Part shown: one piece after another, positions 9,475-18,056 of the stretch
Numbering within the stretch: position 1 is the stretch's first letter
Layout: every line of letters begins with the position of its first letter
From: Spirochaetaceae bacterium
Lineage (GTDB): Bacteria; Spirochaetota; Spirochaetia; B11-G9
Reading direction: 5' to 3'
Length of the DNA stretch: 64,000 nt
NCBI GenBank assembly: GCA_015493635.1
Contig: WGCU01000077.1
Coordinates: 23,442 to 87,441 of the forward strand
Notes under the pieces: model-generated
What the model saw: the letters and a program-made list of their open reading frames with translations, nothing else
Databases searched by the model: none
Told to the model about the DNA's origin: nothing
Program-made: the position numbers and the translations under genes

Positions 9475-10266
9475 ATGACACAAACAGGAATCATCGGAAT
9501 GGGCAACATGGGTTACGCAATAGCCCGGAGCCTTAAAAGGGCAATGCCTGGTACTACGTTATCTGTTATTGATAAAGACACAGAAAGAGCAGAGAAATGC
9601 GCCCTGGATCTGGAAGCACAGGCGTTCAGTAACTATGCTGATTTTTTCAAGAACACGGAAATTTGCATTATAGCTGTTAAACCGCAGCATCTTGAATCTC
9701 TTTTCTCGGAAATTTCCCCCTACACCAACGGAATGAAAATTATCACCATTGCGGCGGGAAAAAAGATTTCATTCTTTTCCGAACATCTCTCCACCGGTCA
9801 GGTTATACGGTTTATGCCGAATATTGCAGCTAAAATGTCCCGTTCATTAACGGCCATCACTTTTGGCAGAGATGTTTCTCCGGTATTCAAGGAGGAAGCA
9901 GTAACTATTGCAGAAGCTTTCGGGAAAACAGTTATTATTCCGGAAACACTCATGCCTGCTGTAACAGGACTTTCCGGGAGCGGTATAGCCTACGTCTTTG
10001 CCTTTGTACACGCTCTTGCCCTCGGCGGAACTCATAGCGGGATTCCCTATGAGACCTCAATGGATATCGCTGCTCAGACTCTTGAAGGAGCACTGGCTCT
10101 TCTCAAAGAAGAAAAGGAAAACCCGATAACACATCTGACAAAGGTTATTTCCGCAGGAGGAACAACTATTGAAGGTATTAAAGCACTTGAAGACGGGGGT
10201 TTTACCGCTTCGGTTATGGATGCAGTTAAGAAGGCCGCAGATAAAGCACAGAAATTTGAACAATAA
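9475..10266 (+). CDS. proC: pyrroline-5-carboxylate reductase
   Basis: 263 residues. It performs the last step of proline synthesis, NAD(P)H-dependent reduction of pyrroline-5-carboxylate, in the cytoplasm. The N-terminal Rossmann motif is GIIGMGNMGYAIARSL; the C-terminal dimer domain carries GLSGSGIAYVFAF and the SAGGTTIEGIKALE substrate loop. Start ATG 9475 has GGAGG nine bases upstream; an upstream in-frame ATG at 9388 lies inside trmL and would add residues foreign to the family. serS follows after 24 bases. Confidence 0.95.
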   Translation: MTQTGIIGMGNMGYAIARSLKRAMPGTTLSVIDKDTERAEKCALDLEAQAFSNYADFFKNTEICIIAVKPQHLESLFSEISPYTNGMKIITIAAGKKISFFSEHLSTGQVIRFMPNIAAKMSRSLTAITFGRDVSPVFKEEAVTIAEAFGKTVIIPETLMPAVTGLSGSGIAYVFAFVHALALGGTHSGIPYETSMDIAAQTLEGALALLKEEKENPITHLTKVISAGGTTIEGIKALEDGGFTASVMDAVKKAADKAQKFEQ

Positions 10267-10290
10267 ATCTTAAAAATTAACGAGGATGAC

Positions 10291-11568
10291 ATGCTGGATT
10301 TAAAATTTGTAAAAGAACACGCGCAGGAAGTAAAGGAAAATATTAAAAATCGGAACATGCAGGTGGATGTAGATACCGTTGTTGCCTATTTCGATAAAAG
10401 AAGTGATCTTATCCGGACGATAGAAGATTTGCGCAGGAAGAGAAACGCCAACGCCCAGGCCATGAAGGGGAAGATGTCACAGGAAGAAAGACAGCTTCTT
10501 ATTAAAGAAGGAAAAGAGTTAAAGACCTCTATAGCTGAATATGAAAAAGAATTGGAAACAGTGGAAAAGGTTCTTTTCAGTGAAGCAGGGAAAATTCCAA
10601 ACATGGCTCACCCCGATGCTCCTGTAGGCAAAGAGGAAAAAGACAACCTTGAAATAAAAAGATTTCTGGAACCGGTCCGCTTCCCCTTTCAACGGAAAGA
10701 TCATGTACAGCTCGGGCAGGATCTTGATCTTATTGATTTTGAAACAGCCACCCGGGTTACCGGACCTAAATTTTATTACCTTAAAAACGAAGCGGTATTT
10801 CTTGAACTTGCCCTCATACGGTATGCCATGGAGATTCTTCAGAAAAAGGGGTTTACACCGGTTATAACTCCTGATATAGCCCGGGAGGAGATCCTCGAAG
10901 GGATCGGCTTTAATCCGAGAGGTACTGAAAGCAACATCTATAATCTGGAAGAAACGGGAACATGCCTTATCGGTACAGCGGAAATTACTTTGGGAGGCTA
11001 CTTCAGTAATCAGATAATAGAAAAAGATTCCCTGCCGCTAAAGATGGCGGGACTTTCCCACTGTTTCCGAAGAGAGGCAGGCGCCGCAGGTAAGTATTCC
11101 AAGGGATTGTACCGGGTCCATCAATTTACGAAGGTAGAGATGTTTGTGTACTGTATGCCTGAAGATTCAGAAAACATGCACCGGGAACTTCTGGACATTG
11201 AAGAAGAAATATGGAAGGGAATGGGAATACCTTATAGAATTGTCGATACCTGTACCGGTGACCTTGGAGCTCCTGCCTACAGAAAATACGATATAGAGGC
11301 ATGGATGCCCGGAAGAGGAAAAGATGGTGAGTGGGGAGAAGTAACAAGTACTTCAAACTGTACCGACTACCAGTCCAGAAGACTGGGAATACGGGTAAAA
11401 GACGGCGGAAGAACGACGTACCTGCACATGATCAACGGTACAGCAATAGCCGTTTCCCGTGCCATCATTGCTATTATGGAAAACTTTCAACAGGAAGACG
11501 GTTCCATCGTGATCCCGGAAAAACTTGTTCCCTATACAGGCTTTTCCCGTATAAACCGGCATGAATAA
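10291..11568 (+). CDS. serS: seryl-tRNA synthetase
   Basis: 425 residues, the normal bacterial length. The N-terminal 110 residues form the long antiparallel coiled coil that grips the variable arm of tRNA-Ser (Lys/Glu-rich, residues 25-100). The class II catalytic core has motif 2 (CFRREAGAAGKYSKGLYRVHQ) and motif 3 (GTAIAVSRAIIAIMENFQ). ATG 10291 is preceded by GAGG. There is no room for a T-box leader, since proC ends 24 bases upstream. The end overlaps the next gene by 8 bases. Confidence 0.97.
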   Translation: MLDLKFVKEHAQEVKENIKNRNMQVDVDTVVAYFDKRSDLIRTIEDLRRKRNANAQAMKGKMSQEERQLLIKEGKELKTSIAEYEKELETVEKVLFSEAGKIPNMAHPDAPVGKEEKDNLEIKRFLEPVRFPFQRKDHVQLGQDLDLIDFETATRVTGPKFYYLKNEAVFLELALIRYAMEILQKKGFTPVITPDIAREEILEGIGFNPRGTESNIYNLEETGTCLIGTAEITLGGYFSNQIIEKDSLPLKMAGLSHCFRREAGAAGKYSKGLYRVHQFTKVEMFVYCMPEDSENMHRELLDIEEEIWKGMGIPYRIVDTCTGDLGAPAYRKYDIEAWMPGRGKDGEWGEVTSTSNCTDYQSRRLGIRVKDGGRTTYLHMINGTAIAVSRAIIAIMENFQQEDGSIVIPEKLVPYTGFSRINRHE

Positions 11569-12121
11569 CGGGGAAGAAATAAAATCCCTTGTTCTGAAAA
11601 CCGTTCTTTTTTTCATAATAGCCGCTGCTGCTTACGGGGTACTGTTTTTTGCGGCTGGCAGCACTATCCGGGAAATGGGAAGACACTTTGCCGGGAAACG
11701 GGGACTTACCGGTATTTTCCTCTATGTGTATCTGGTAGATACCTTTATCGTCCCTGCTACCCCCGATATTGTTTTTACCCTGTCAACAGCTTCTCCGCTG
11801 CTTCTTATCACGGTTGTATCCACAGCATCCATCTCGGGAGGGTTTACGGGATACCTTATTGGAAGATATCTGAATCACCTTTCCATTGTGCGTAAAGTAA
11901 CTGCTTACTACCGTGCAAAGGGAGAAGCATTGATACACAGATACGGTCCCTGGGCAGTTGCTCTTGCAGGGTTTACCCCCCTTCCTTATTCAACCATATC
12001 CTGGCTCGCGGGAATGTTTAAAATAAAACCAGGACAGTACCTTCTCGCTTCTTTAACACGGATTCCCCGTCTTACCCTGTACTATATGGCAATTCAGGGA
12101 GGAATGAAACTTTTTTCATAA
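11561..12121 (+). CDS. VTT/YqaA-family small membrane protein
   Basis: 186 residues with four or five hydrophobic segments (about 11-33, 48-65, 70-98, 130-150, 158-175). The stretch GFTPLPYSTISWLAGMF followed by LLASLTRIPRL matches the SNARE-associated/VTT family of the YqaA (COG1238) type, thought to act in lipid or small-molecule movement in the inner membrane. The polar turn VPATPDIVF is also typical. It overlaps serS by 8 bases and is followed by the ECF transporter genes. No substrate can be assigned. Confidence 0.75.
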   Translation: MNNGEEIKSLVLKTVLFFIIAAAAYGVLFFAAGSTIREMGRHFAGKRGLTGIFLYVYLVDTFIVPATPDIVFTLSTASPLLLITVVSTASISGGFTGYLIGRYLNHLSIVRKVTAYYRAKGEALIHRYGPWAVALAGFTPLPYSTISWLAGMFKIKPGQYLLASLTRIPRLTLYYMAIQGGMKLFS

Positions 12122-12177
12122 ACTGTGTGACCGGGGAGGTTCACAGAGAACCCATATTCTCCTATACTGCGGGCGGT

Positions 12178-13665
12178 ATGAAGGAATTACTGGAACTGAA
12201 ACAACTCTCATTTAAATACCCTGACTATCCGGGACTTGAATTTCCTCAGCTCTTTTCCAACATCAACCTTACACTCAATAAAGGTGATTTCAGGATTGTT
12301 CTGGGAAAGCCGGAAAGCGGAAAAACCACCCTTTCTCGGATTATAACAGGTCTTATTCCCCGCTATACCGGGGGAGTATTAACAGGGTCAATACTTCTCA
12401 ATGGAAAGACTACGGCAGAGCTGAAACCCTACGAATTGATAGAACAGGCAGGTACCGTTTTCCAGAACCCTGATGAACAAATTATTACAACCCGCTGCGA
12501 TACCGAGATTGCTTTCCCTATGGAATCACTGGGATGGGAGCGAACGATAATGACAAAGCGTATTGACGCTGCATTACATGATACCGATATCTCCCGCCTG
12601 AAAACAAGAAATCCGGCAACCCTTTCCGGCGGAGAGAAAAAAAAACTTCTTATAGCATCTCTCTTTGCTCTTGATCCGGATGTATGGATACTTGACGAAA
12701 CCCTTGAAGAGCTTGACCCGGCATCCGTACAAATGATTTTAACACAAATTCTGCAGAAAGAAAAAACAGTTCTTCTTTTGGCATCCAAGAATCCCAAAAT
12801 CCCGGAAAATATTCAGGCTCTCTATTCTGTCTTTTCAGAGGGAGAACTTTTTCACAGAGAGAACCTTCCGGAACACAGCTATCAGGAACTGCTTGAGCAG
12901 GAAGGTCTTGTCATTCCGGGAAACAGTACCTCTTTTTCACTACCGGTTACCTTAAAAAAAGAAAACAAGAACGGAGAACTGCTCCTTCAGATACGGAATG
13001 TACGGTATTCCTATGAAGGAAACAGGGAGTTTTCCTTGACAATAGATAATTTGTCTCTGCATAAAGGAGAAATACTATCCATCGTTGGGGAAAACGGCAG
13101 CGGGAAATCTACCCTTGGGAAAATTTTAAGCGGACTCATACAGCCTTCTTCCGGTGATATCAGTATAAGGAATGGTGAGTATATGCAAAGTGCTACTGCC
13201 CAAGCACTCAACGCTTTTACCGGTTTTCTGTTTCAGAACCCCGACTCACAGATATTCCTTCCAACGGTAAAAGAAGAACTATCTTTCAATCTTGATCTTG
13301 ATGAACACGTACTCTCGGACACGATACAGCTCTTTTCCCTTCCGGGAAAAGATGTCCCTCCCGCCCTGATGAGCTACGGAGCCCGGAAACGTCTCCAGGG
13401 AGCGGTATACTATCTCCTTGCAAAAAGACTGTACATTATTGATGAAGCTGACTCGGGATTATCCATTAATGATTACTCAAATATTATCTCTCTTCTCAAG
13501 AAAAAAAATGCCGCACTTATTATTATTACCCATAACATGGAATTAAGCCGGTTCTTTTCGGACCGTACGTACATCATGGAACGAGGGGCCATCATCAAAA
13601 CTATTGAAAAAAATCAGTTTTCCCGAGTGCAGACCTATTTTGATACGATAAAAGGGAACCAGTAA
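12178..13665 (+). CDS. ECF transporter double ATPase (EcfA-EcfA' fusion)
   Basis: About 495 residues containing two ABC ATPase domains in one chain. Domain 1: Walker A GKPESGKTT, Q-loop QNPDEQ, signature LSGGEKKKL, Walker B WILDETLEELD, and SKNP where the switch histidine is expected. Domain 2: Walker A GENGSGKST, Q-loop QNPDSQ, a degenerate signature MSYGARKRL, Walker B YIIDEADSGL, and an intact switch histidine (IITHN). It would power vitamin or metal uptake with the adjacent EcfT and S component. The start is uncertain: ATG 12178 fits the domain edge but has a poor ribosome site; an in-frame GTG at 12127 would add 17 residues. Confidence 0.9.
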   Translation: MKELLELKQLSFKYPDYPGLEFPQLFSNINLTLNKGDFRIVLGKPESGKTTLSRIITGLIPRYTGGVLTGSILLNGKTTAELKPYELIEQAGTVFQNPDEQIITTRCDTEIAFPMESLGWERTIMTKRIDAALHDTDISRLKTRNPATLSGGEKKKLLIASLFALDPDVWILDETLEELDPASVQMILTQILQKEKTVLLLASKNPKIPENIQALYSVFSEGELFHRENLPEHSYQELLEQEGLVIPGNSTSFSLPVTLKKENKNGELLLQIRNVRYSYEGNREFSLTIDNLSLHKGEILSIVGENGSGKSTLGKILSGLIQPSSGDISIRNGEYMQSATAQALNAFTGFLFQNPDSQIFLPTVKEELSFNLDLDEHVLSDTIQLFSLPGKDVPPALMSYGARKRLQGAVYYLLAKRLYIIDEADSGLSINDYSNIISLLKKKNAALIIITHNMELSRFFSDRTYIMERGAIIKTIEKNQFSRVQTYFDTIKGNQ

Positions 13666-13668
13666 AAG

Positions 13669-14442
13669 ATGATTACCAGCACCTACCAGAACGGCAATTC
13701 ATACATTCACAAAACAGATCCCAGAATGAAACTGTTTCTCCTTGTATTTTTTACTGTTTCTTTTTTTATTACAGACAGCATTTCAGTAACATCATTATAT
13801 TTTCTTTTTATCATGTTCCTTATCGGTTCAAGCATCGGCATAAAAGGGATGGCTGCTCCCGTTAAAACAATTTACCCGCTCCTGATCTTTGTAGCACTGC
13901 TGACTCCGCCGTTTCACCCGGGAGGAACGGTCTATCTCCGGATAGGTTCACATATCCTTGTTTCAAACAATGGCATAATGGAAACGTTACGTCTCATTAT
14001 ACGGTTTACGGGAATCACCGGTATCTTTTTTCTCTTTTTCCGTACCACAAGTATTGATGATCTTATTCTTTCCCTACGGTGGTTCCACGTTCCCTTTACC
14101 ATTACCCTCATTCTCACTATTGCAATCAGATACATACCCCATATGATCTACCTGTACACCAGTGTTACCGATGCGCATAAACTCAGAAAAAACTGGAACA
14201 GCAAAGAAGAAAAGATCAGCTTCAAAACACGAATAAAAAACCTTTTCCCGGTACTTGTTTCTGTTCTCATACAATCAATAAAAGCCATCCCCACCCTTGC
14301 CATGTCCCTGGAATTAAAGGGCTTTGGATCAAAGCGGCCGAGAAGCCGGTACATGACTATTCATCAGTATTACTCTTTTCCCTTGCAATTGTTTCTTCTC
14401 TCTGCTATTGTGCTCACCGTAATTTTATCAGCGATACTTTAG
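13669..14442 (+). CDS. ECF transporter transmembrane component EcfT
   Basis: 257 residues with five or six membrane segments. The N-terminus YIHKTDPRMKLFL is the EcfT hallmark, and the cytoplasmic coupling helices that dock on the ATPases lie near residues 190-225, with ALSLELKGFGSKRPR-like sequence (observed MSLELKGFGSKRPRS). It starts three bases after the ATPase stop and is followed ten bases later by the S component, so all three form a dedicated-type ECF set. Confidence 0.92.
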   Translation: MITSTYQNGNSYIHKTDPRMKLFLLVFFTVSFFITDSISVTSLYFLFIMFLIGSSIGIKGMAAPVKTIYPLLIFVALLTPPFHPGGTVYLRIGSHILVSNNGIMETLRLIIRFTGITGIFFLFFRTTSIDDLILSLRWFHVPFTITLILTIAIRYIPHMIYLYTSVTDAHKLRKNWNSKEEKISFKTRIKNLFPVLVSVLIQSIKAIPTLAMSLELKGFGSKRPRSRYMTIHQYYSFPLQLFLLSAIVLTVILSAIL

Positions 14443-14451
14443 GAGGTATCC

Positions 14452-15012
14452 ATGTCTGATCAGGAACAAAAAAACACTTTCACCAGATTCTCAGCTTTCA
14501 GAATTGCATCTCTTGCTATTCTTATAGCAGTGACCACCATTTTCACCTATTTAATCCGTATACCGACTGCTCCAACCCGGGGCTATCTTAATCTGGGTGA
14601 CGTTGCCGTTTTTTTTACAGCAATTACCTTCGGCCCTTTTTCTGCGCTTATAGCCGGAGGCCTGGGAACAGCTCTGGCAGATATTATATCCGGATACGCC
14701 CAATGGGCTCCTATTACGTTTTTTGCCCATGGTATTCAGGGTTTTATTGTTGGGCTTATAATATTTGCCCACCGGAAAAACGCGGATAATCTGCGGATTG
14801 GAATTGTCAGACTCGTTCTTGCATTTTTGGGAGCCACCATTATCATGGCGGGAACATACTTCGTCACCGGCGGCTTCATGTACGGATTCGGAGCAGCAGC
14901 TACAGAGATACCGGGAAACATCCTTCAGAATGTTGCAGGTGTTCTTATCGGATATCCGCTGGCCCTGGCAGTACGGAAAGCATACCCTCCTGTTCTTACC
15001 TACAAGTGGTAA
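14452..15012 (+). CDS. ECF transporter substrate-binding (S) component
   Basis: 186 residues with about five or six membrane helices. The segment TRGYLNLGDVAVFFTAITFGP followed by GGLGTALADIISGYAQWAP resembles the ECF S-component superfamily (PF07155/HmpT-like) that captures water-soluble vitamins or precursors. Hydroxymethylpyrimidine or another vitamin is a guess only; no vitamin riboswitch is visible upstream. It has a strong ribosome site (TAGGAGG, 14442-14448) and overlaps the convergent gene at 15000 by 13 bases. Confidence 0.8.
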   Translation: MSDQEQKNTFTRFSAFRIASLAILIAVTTIFTYLIRIPTAPTRGYLNLGDVAVFFTAITFGPFSALIAGGLGTALADIISGYAQWAPITFFAHGIQGFIVGLIIFAHRKNADNLRIGIVRLVLAFLGATIIMAGTYFVTGGFMYGFGAAATEIPGNILQNVAGVLIGYPLALAVRKAYPPVLTYKW

Positions 15013-15353
15013 TGTTGTTTCATTAACAGCTCTCTATACCGGGACACATCCGTGTGGGAAGAAAACATGACACTCACCCGGGATGTTTCCGGTGAAAGGG
15101 CTTTTATGTACACGATATCATCGGTAATGGAGAATGATCCATCTACCGCACGCAGCGTAATCTGGTAATCTTTAACCTTAAAAACATTAACCGGAAGAAT
15201 AACACTTATCCCGTTATCATCGGCATCTATCGTTTGTGCTTTCATCCGCTGCGCTGATTCTGGATCTCCCAGATATGCCGCAAATTCTTTCAATAAGGGA
15301 GGTAATCTTTTTGCCGGGAGCCTTGGTCCTCCCCGTCTCTCTTCGTCTCCCAT
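15000..15353 (-). CDS. small cytoplasmic protein, possibly PilZ-like
   Basis: About 117 residues if started at ATG 15353 (MGDEERRGGPRLPAKRLPP); a frame back to 15446 would overlap the upstream gene by 89 bases. The core, with TIDADDNGISVILPVNVFKV and a following run of beta-strand-like sequence (YQITLRAVDGSFSITDDIVYI), suggests a small beta-barrel. An Arg-rich N-terminus plus D..D.G hints at a PilZ c-di-GMP domain, but the canonical RxxxR and (D/N)xSxxG motifs are not cleanly present, so this is weak. It lies four bases downstream of the phosphoribosyltransferase-like gene and probably shares its operon. Confidence 0.5.
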   Translation of the reverse strand: MGDEERRGGPRLPAKRLPPLLKEFAAYLGDPESAQRMKAQTIDADDNGISVILPVNVFKVKDYQITLRAVDGSFSITDDIVYIKALSPETSRVSVMFSSHTDVSRYRELLMKQHYHL

Positions 15354-15357
15354 CGTA

Positions 15358-16527
15358 CTATACAGAAGCCTTGAAAAGACTGTTAAGATAAGAAATCTTT
15401 TTCTCACATACAGCACGTAAGCTTCCCGGCCGTTTTGAGGAAGCAATGCGCTCTTTGGTCCAAAGCCAGGTAAAACGTTTAAACAACCTTACATATTCAT
15501 CATCTGAAACACCTTTCCAGTAGGGAGCCTTTCTTTCTTTAAGAAGCTCCGGAGTACCAATCCCTGTTTCTTTCTTGTCTCTCAGATACATATCAAGAGG
15601 AAACCGGGCATTGTACTCCTGCCAGAGACTCACCGTTTCCTTTTTTGCAAAATCCCGTTGTTTTTCCCAGAACTCCAGAACATCTATGATATGATTAACC
15701 GGTTCAAAGGCCTTTTTCCCTCCGTCATAGATGGCACATCCTTCAAGAGCAATAATAATCTTTTCAAACTGGGAATGTTCAAATTCAGGACTGAGAAGAG
15801 CTCCAAGCTTGTAATTACGGAGAAGATCTGTATCCGGAAGCACATTTGCAAGAGGGGTTGCGGTACTGCCGAGAGCAAACCGCCCTTCCAGATAGATTAA
15901 AACTGTTCTTTCATAATGAGGATGCGTCTGCTTAAACCGTTTGTCCCATTTTTCAAGAACTTCTTCAGCTCTCACACCGCCGATGGTTATAAAAATAAAG
16001 TTCTTCAACTCAAGCTGCTTCTGTTCAAGATATTTCTCAAGATACACCAGACTGTTGTCGAGGGATGCCCCGGAAGCGACTATATCAGCACTGTACACTG
16101 TTGCATTATTGGGAACCTCAAACTTGCGATACGCGTCTTCGGAGATGACGAACTGAACACCCTCCTTCACCCGCTGACTGGAAATGTATGAGCTTGAGTG
16201 CCATTTATATCCGAAAGCCTTCCGCAGAACATCGCGTATTTGAAAATTTAAACCTCCCCGGAGGATATGATACACATTCACATTTCTGGAGTTAATCATA
16301 CTGAGTTTCTCAAGGTGATTCAAACTTTTTAGTGCGTTTGTTATACCGTTACGCATCAATTCCGTAAAATCACAGTTAATTATTTCGGGGAAATTCATCA
16401 TGTTCCTTGTATCACGGGTTGAGACTATGTACCGGTGCAGAGAAGAAGCGTCTGATTCTCTTTCTATCGTATAAATAGCTGCAGTCTCATCCTTAAATTT
16501 TCGAACCAGGTAATCTTTTATTTTCAT
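15358..16527 (-). CDS. phosphoribosyltransferase-like protein of unknown role
   Basis: 389 residues. Residues 85-110 (NVYHILRGGLNFQIRDVLRKA) resemble the uracil-PRTase-type ILRGG segment, and TVYSADIVASGASLDNSL near 143-160 has the form of a PRPP-binding loop (hydrophobic-acidic-D/E..A(T/S)G.(T/S)), with Ala-Asp-Ile-Val in place of the usual Asp-Asp pair. A type I PRTase-like fold is inferred. The C-terminal 140 residues (FWEKQRDF, WQEYNARFPLDMYL, RFTWLW) are unrecognised. It is divergent from pncB, itself a PRPP enzyme. Start ATG 16527 has GGAG upstream (minus strand). Confidence 0.55.
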   Translation of the reverse strand: MKIKDYLVRKFKDETAAIYTIERESDASSLHRYIVSTRDTRNMMNFPEIINCDFTELMRNGITNALKSLNHLEKLSMINSRNVNVYHILRGGLNFQIRDVLRKAFGYKWHSSSYISSQRVKEGVQFVISEDAYRKFEVPNNATVYSADIVASGASLDNSLVYLEKYLEQKQLELKNFIFITIGGVRAEEVLEKWDKRFKQTHPHYERTVLIYLEGRFALGSTATPLANVLPDTDLLRNYKLGALLSPEFEHSQFEKIIIALEGCAIYDGGKKAFEPVNHIIDVLEFWEKQRDFAKKETVSLWQEYNARFPLDMYLRDKKETGIGTPELLKERKAPYWKGVSDDEYVRLFKRFTWLWTKERIASSKRPGSLRAVCEKKISYLNSLFKASV

Positions 16528-16588
16528 ATATGCTCCATGAGAGTTTATTTCTCATTTTAAGCTAAATAGAGACATATTGAAAGTATTA

Positions 16589-16617
16589 TTTACACTTGGT
16601 AGACAAATTGTTATAGT
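16589..16617 (+). promoter_or_regulatory. candidate promoter of pncB
   Basis: TTTACA (16589-16594), 17-bp spacer, TATAGT (16612-16617). The ATG at 16635 follows with GGAGG at 16624-16628, giving a very short leader. The divergent PRTase-like gene starts at 16527, so the intergenic space likely serves both. Confidence 0.55.
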
Positions 16618-16634
16618 GGTCTTGGAGGTCTTAC

Positions 16635-18056
16635 ATGAACTACTCCGGATTGCTGACTGATCTGTATGAACTTACCATGATGCAGGGGTACCTGCTTCAA
16701 AACCGAAATGAGAATGTTGTCTTTGATGTATTTTTTAGGAAACACCCCTTTTCCGGCGGATACTCCATTCTAACGGGAATAGAAGATGTATTGAATCTGC
16801 TCCCCCGTCTCTCTTTCTCAGAAGATGATATTGCATATCTGCGGAGCCTTAACAGATTTGAAGACCGGTTTCTTGATTATTTACGTAACTTTAAGTTTAC
16901 CGGTGATGTCTATACCATGGATGAAGGGGATGTAATATTCCCTCAGGAACCGCTTCTTCGTATTCACAGCACAATCATGGAAGCCCAGCTCATTGAAAGT
17001 ATCATACTCAATACCATTAATTTTCAAACACTTATAGCAACAAAAGCTGCAAGAGTTGTTCATGCAGCAGGTGGAAGCGGCGTTCTCGAATTCGGACTCC
17101 GCAGGGCACAGGGTGTTGATGGGGCACTTTCCGCGTCTCGGGCGGCATATATAGGCGGGGTTATTGCGACATCAAATACCCTTGCGGGAAAGTTGTATAA
17201 CATACCGGTAACCGGTTCCATGGCACACTCCTGGGTTATGGCCCACGACAATGAACTGCAGTCTTTCGCAAAATTTGCCGAGTTGTATCCTGATGCGGCC
17301 ATACTGCTCATTGATACCTTTGACACTCTTGGCAGCGGTATTGAAAACGCAATTAAAATAGGTTTGGATCTTAAGAAAAAGGGTAAATCAATCATGGTGC
17401 GCCTTGACAGCGGTGACCTTTTCTACCTCAGCAATAAGATAAGAGAAAAACTTGATAATGCCGGTCTTCAAGATGCAAAAATTGTTGTTTCAAACGATCT
17501 GAACGAAGAAATTATTCATCAGATGGTTACTGATGGTGTTCCTATAGATTTCTGGGGTGTTGGTACACAGCTTGTTACAGGAGGTATTGATTCCGCTTTT
17601 GGCGGAGTCTATAAGCTCTGTGCAAAAGAGAACAGCGGCAGGATGGTACCGACAATCAAGGTTTCCAATAATGCGGAAAAAACATCAAATCCGGGTGTTA
17701 AACAGGTTTACCGTTTCTATGACTCAGACGGTTATGCGATAGGAGATATGATTGCTCTGCAATCAGAGAAGATTCGTCCCGGAAGACCTTACAAGTTTTA
17801 TCATCCGACCTATTTCCATAAAAAATATATCCTGAACAAGTATTCACGTATTGAACCGTTGCTCAAACTTCAGATGGAAAATGGTGTCCGGACCGGTGAT
17901 TCTTTCACCCTGCAGGAAATACAGCAGAAAGTACAAAAAAATCTCACAAATTTTGATAAAACTTATAAACGGATTCTTAACCCTCACATATATAAAATTT
18001 CTCTCTCTGAAACACTGAAAAAATTAAAAGCGCAATTGATTGATGAATATAAATAA
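16635..18056 (+). CDS. pncB: nicotinate phosphoribosyltransferase
   Basis: 473 residues. It salvages nicotinate to nicotinate mononucleotide with PRPP (and ATP), feeding NAD synthesis. Signatures: N-terminal LLTDLYELTMMQGYL; EFGLRRAQGVDGA; VTGSMAHSWVMAH; LLIDTFDT; VRLDSGDLFYLS; and FWGVGTQLVTG, which together bind the phosphoribosyl chain. Start ATG 16635 has GGAGG. The 3' end overlaps the next gene by 17 bases. Confidence 0.96.
   Translation: MNYSGLLTDLYELTMMQGYLLQNRNENVVFDVFFRKHPFSGGYSILTGIEDVLNLLPRLSFSEDDIAYLRSLNRFEDRFLDYLRNFKFTGDVYTMDEGDVIFPQEPLLRIHSTIMEAQLIESIILNTINFQTLIATKAARVVHAAGGSGVLEFGLRRAQGVDGALSASRAAYIGGVIATSNTLAGKLYNIPVTGSMAHSWVMAHDNELQSFAKFAELYPDAAILLIDTFDTLGSGIENAIKIGLDLKKKGKSIMVRLDSGDLFYLSNKIREKLDNAGLQDAKIVVSNDLNEEIIHQMVTDGVPIDFWGVGTQLVTGGIDSAFGGVYKLCAKENSGRMVPTIKVSNNAEKTSNPGVKQVYRFYDSDGYAIGDMIALQSEKIRPGRPYKFYHPTYFHKKYILNKYSRIEPLLKLQMENGVRTGDSFTLQEIQQKVQKNLTNFDKTYKRILNPHIYKISLSETLKKLKAQLIDEYK

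Noticed and set aside
15000-15353. confident PilZ (c-di-GMP receptor) call
   Set aside because: The RxxxR and D/NxSxxG motifs are not in proper form, so only a tentative note was kept.
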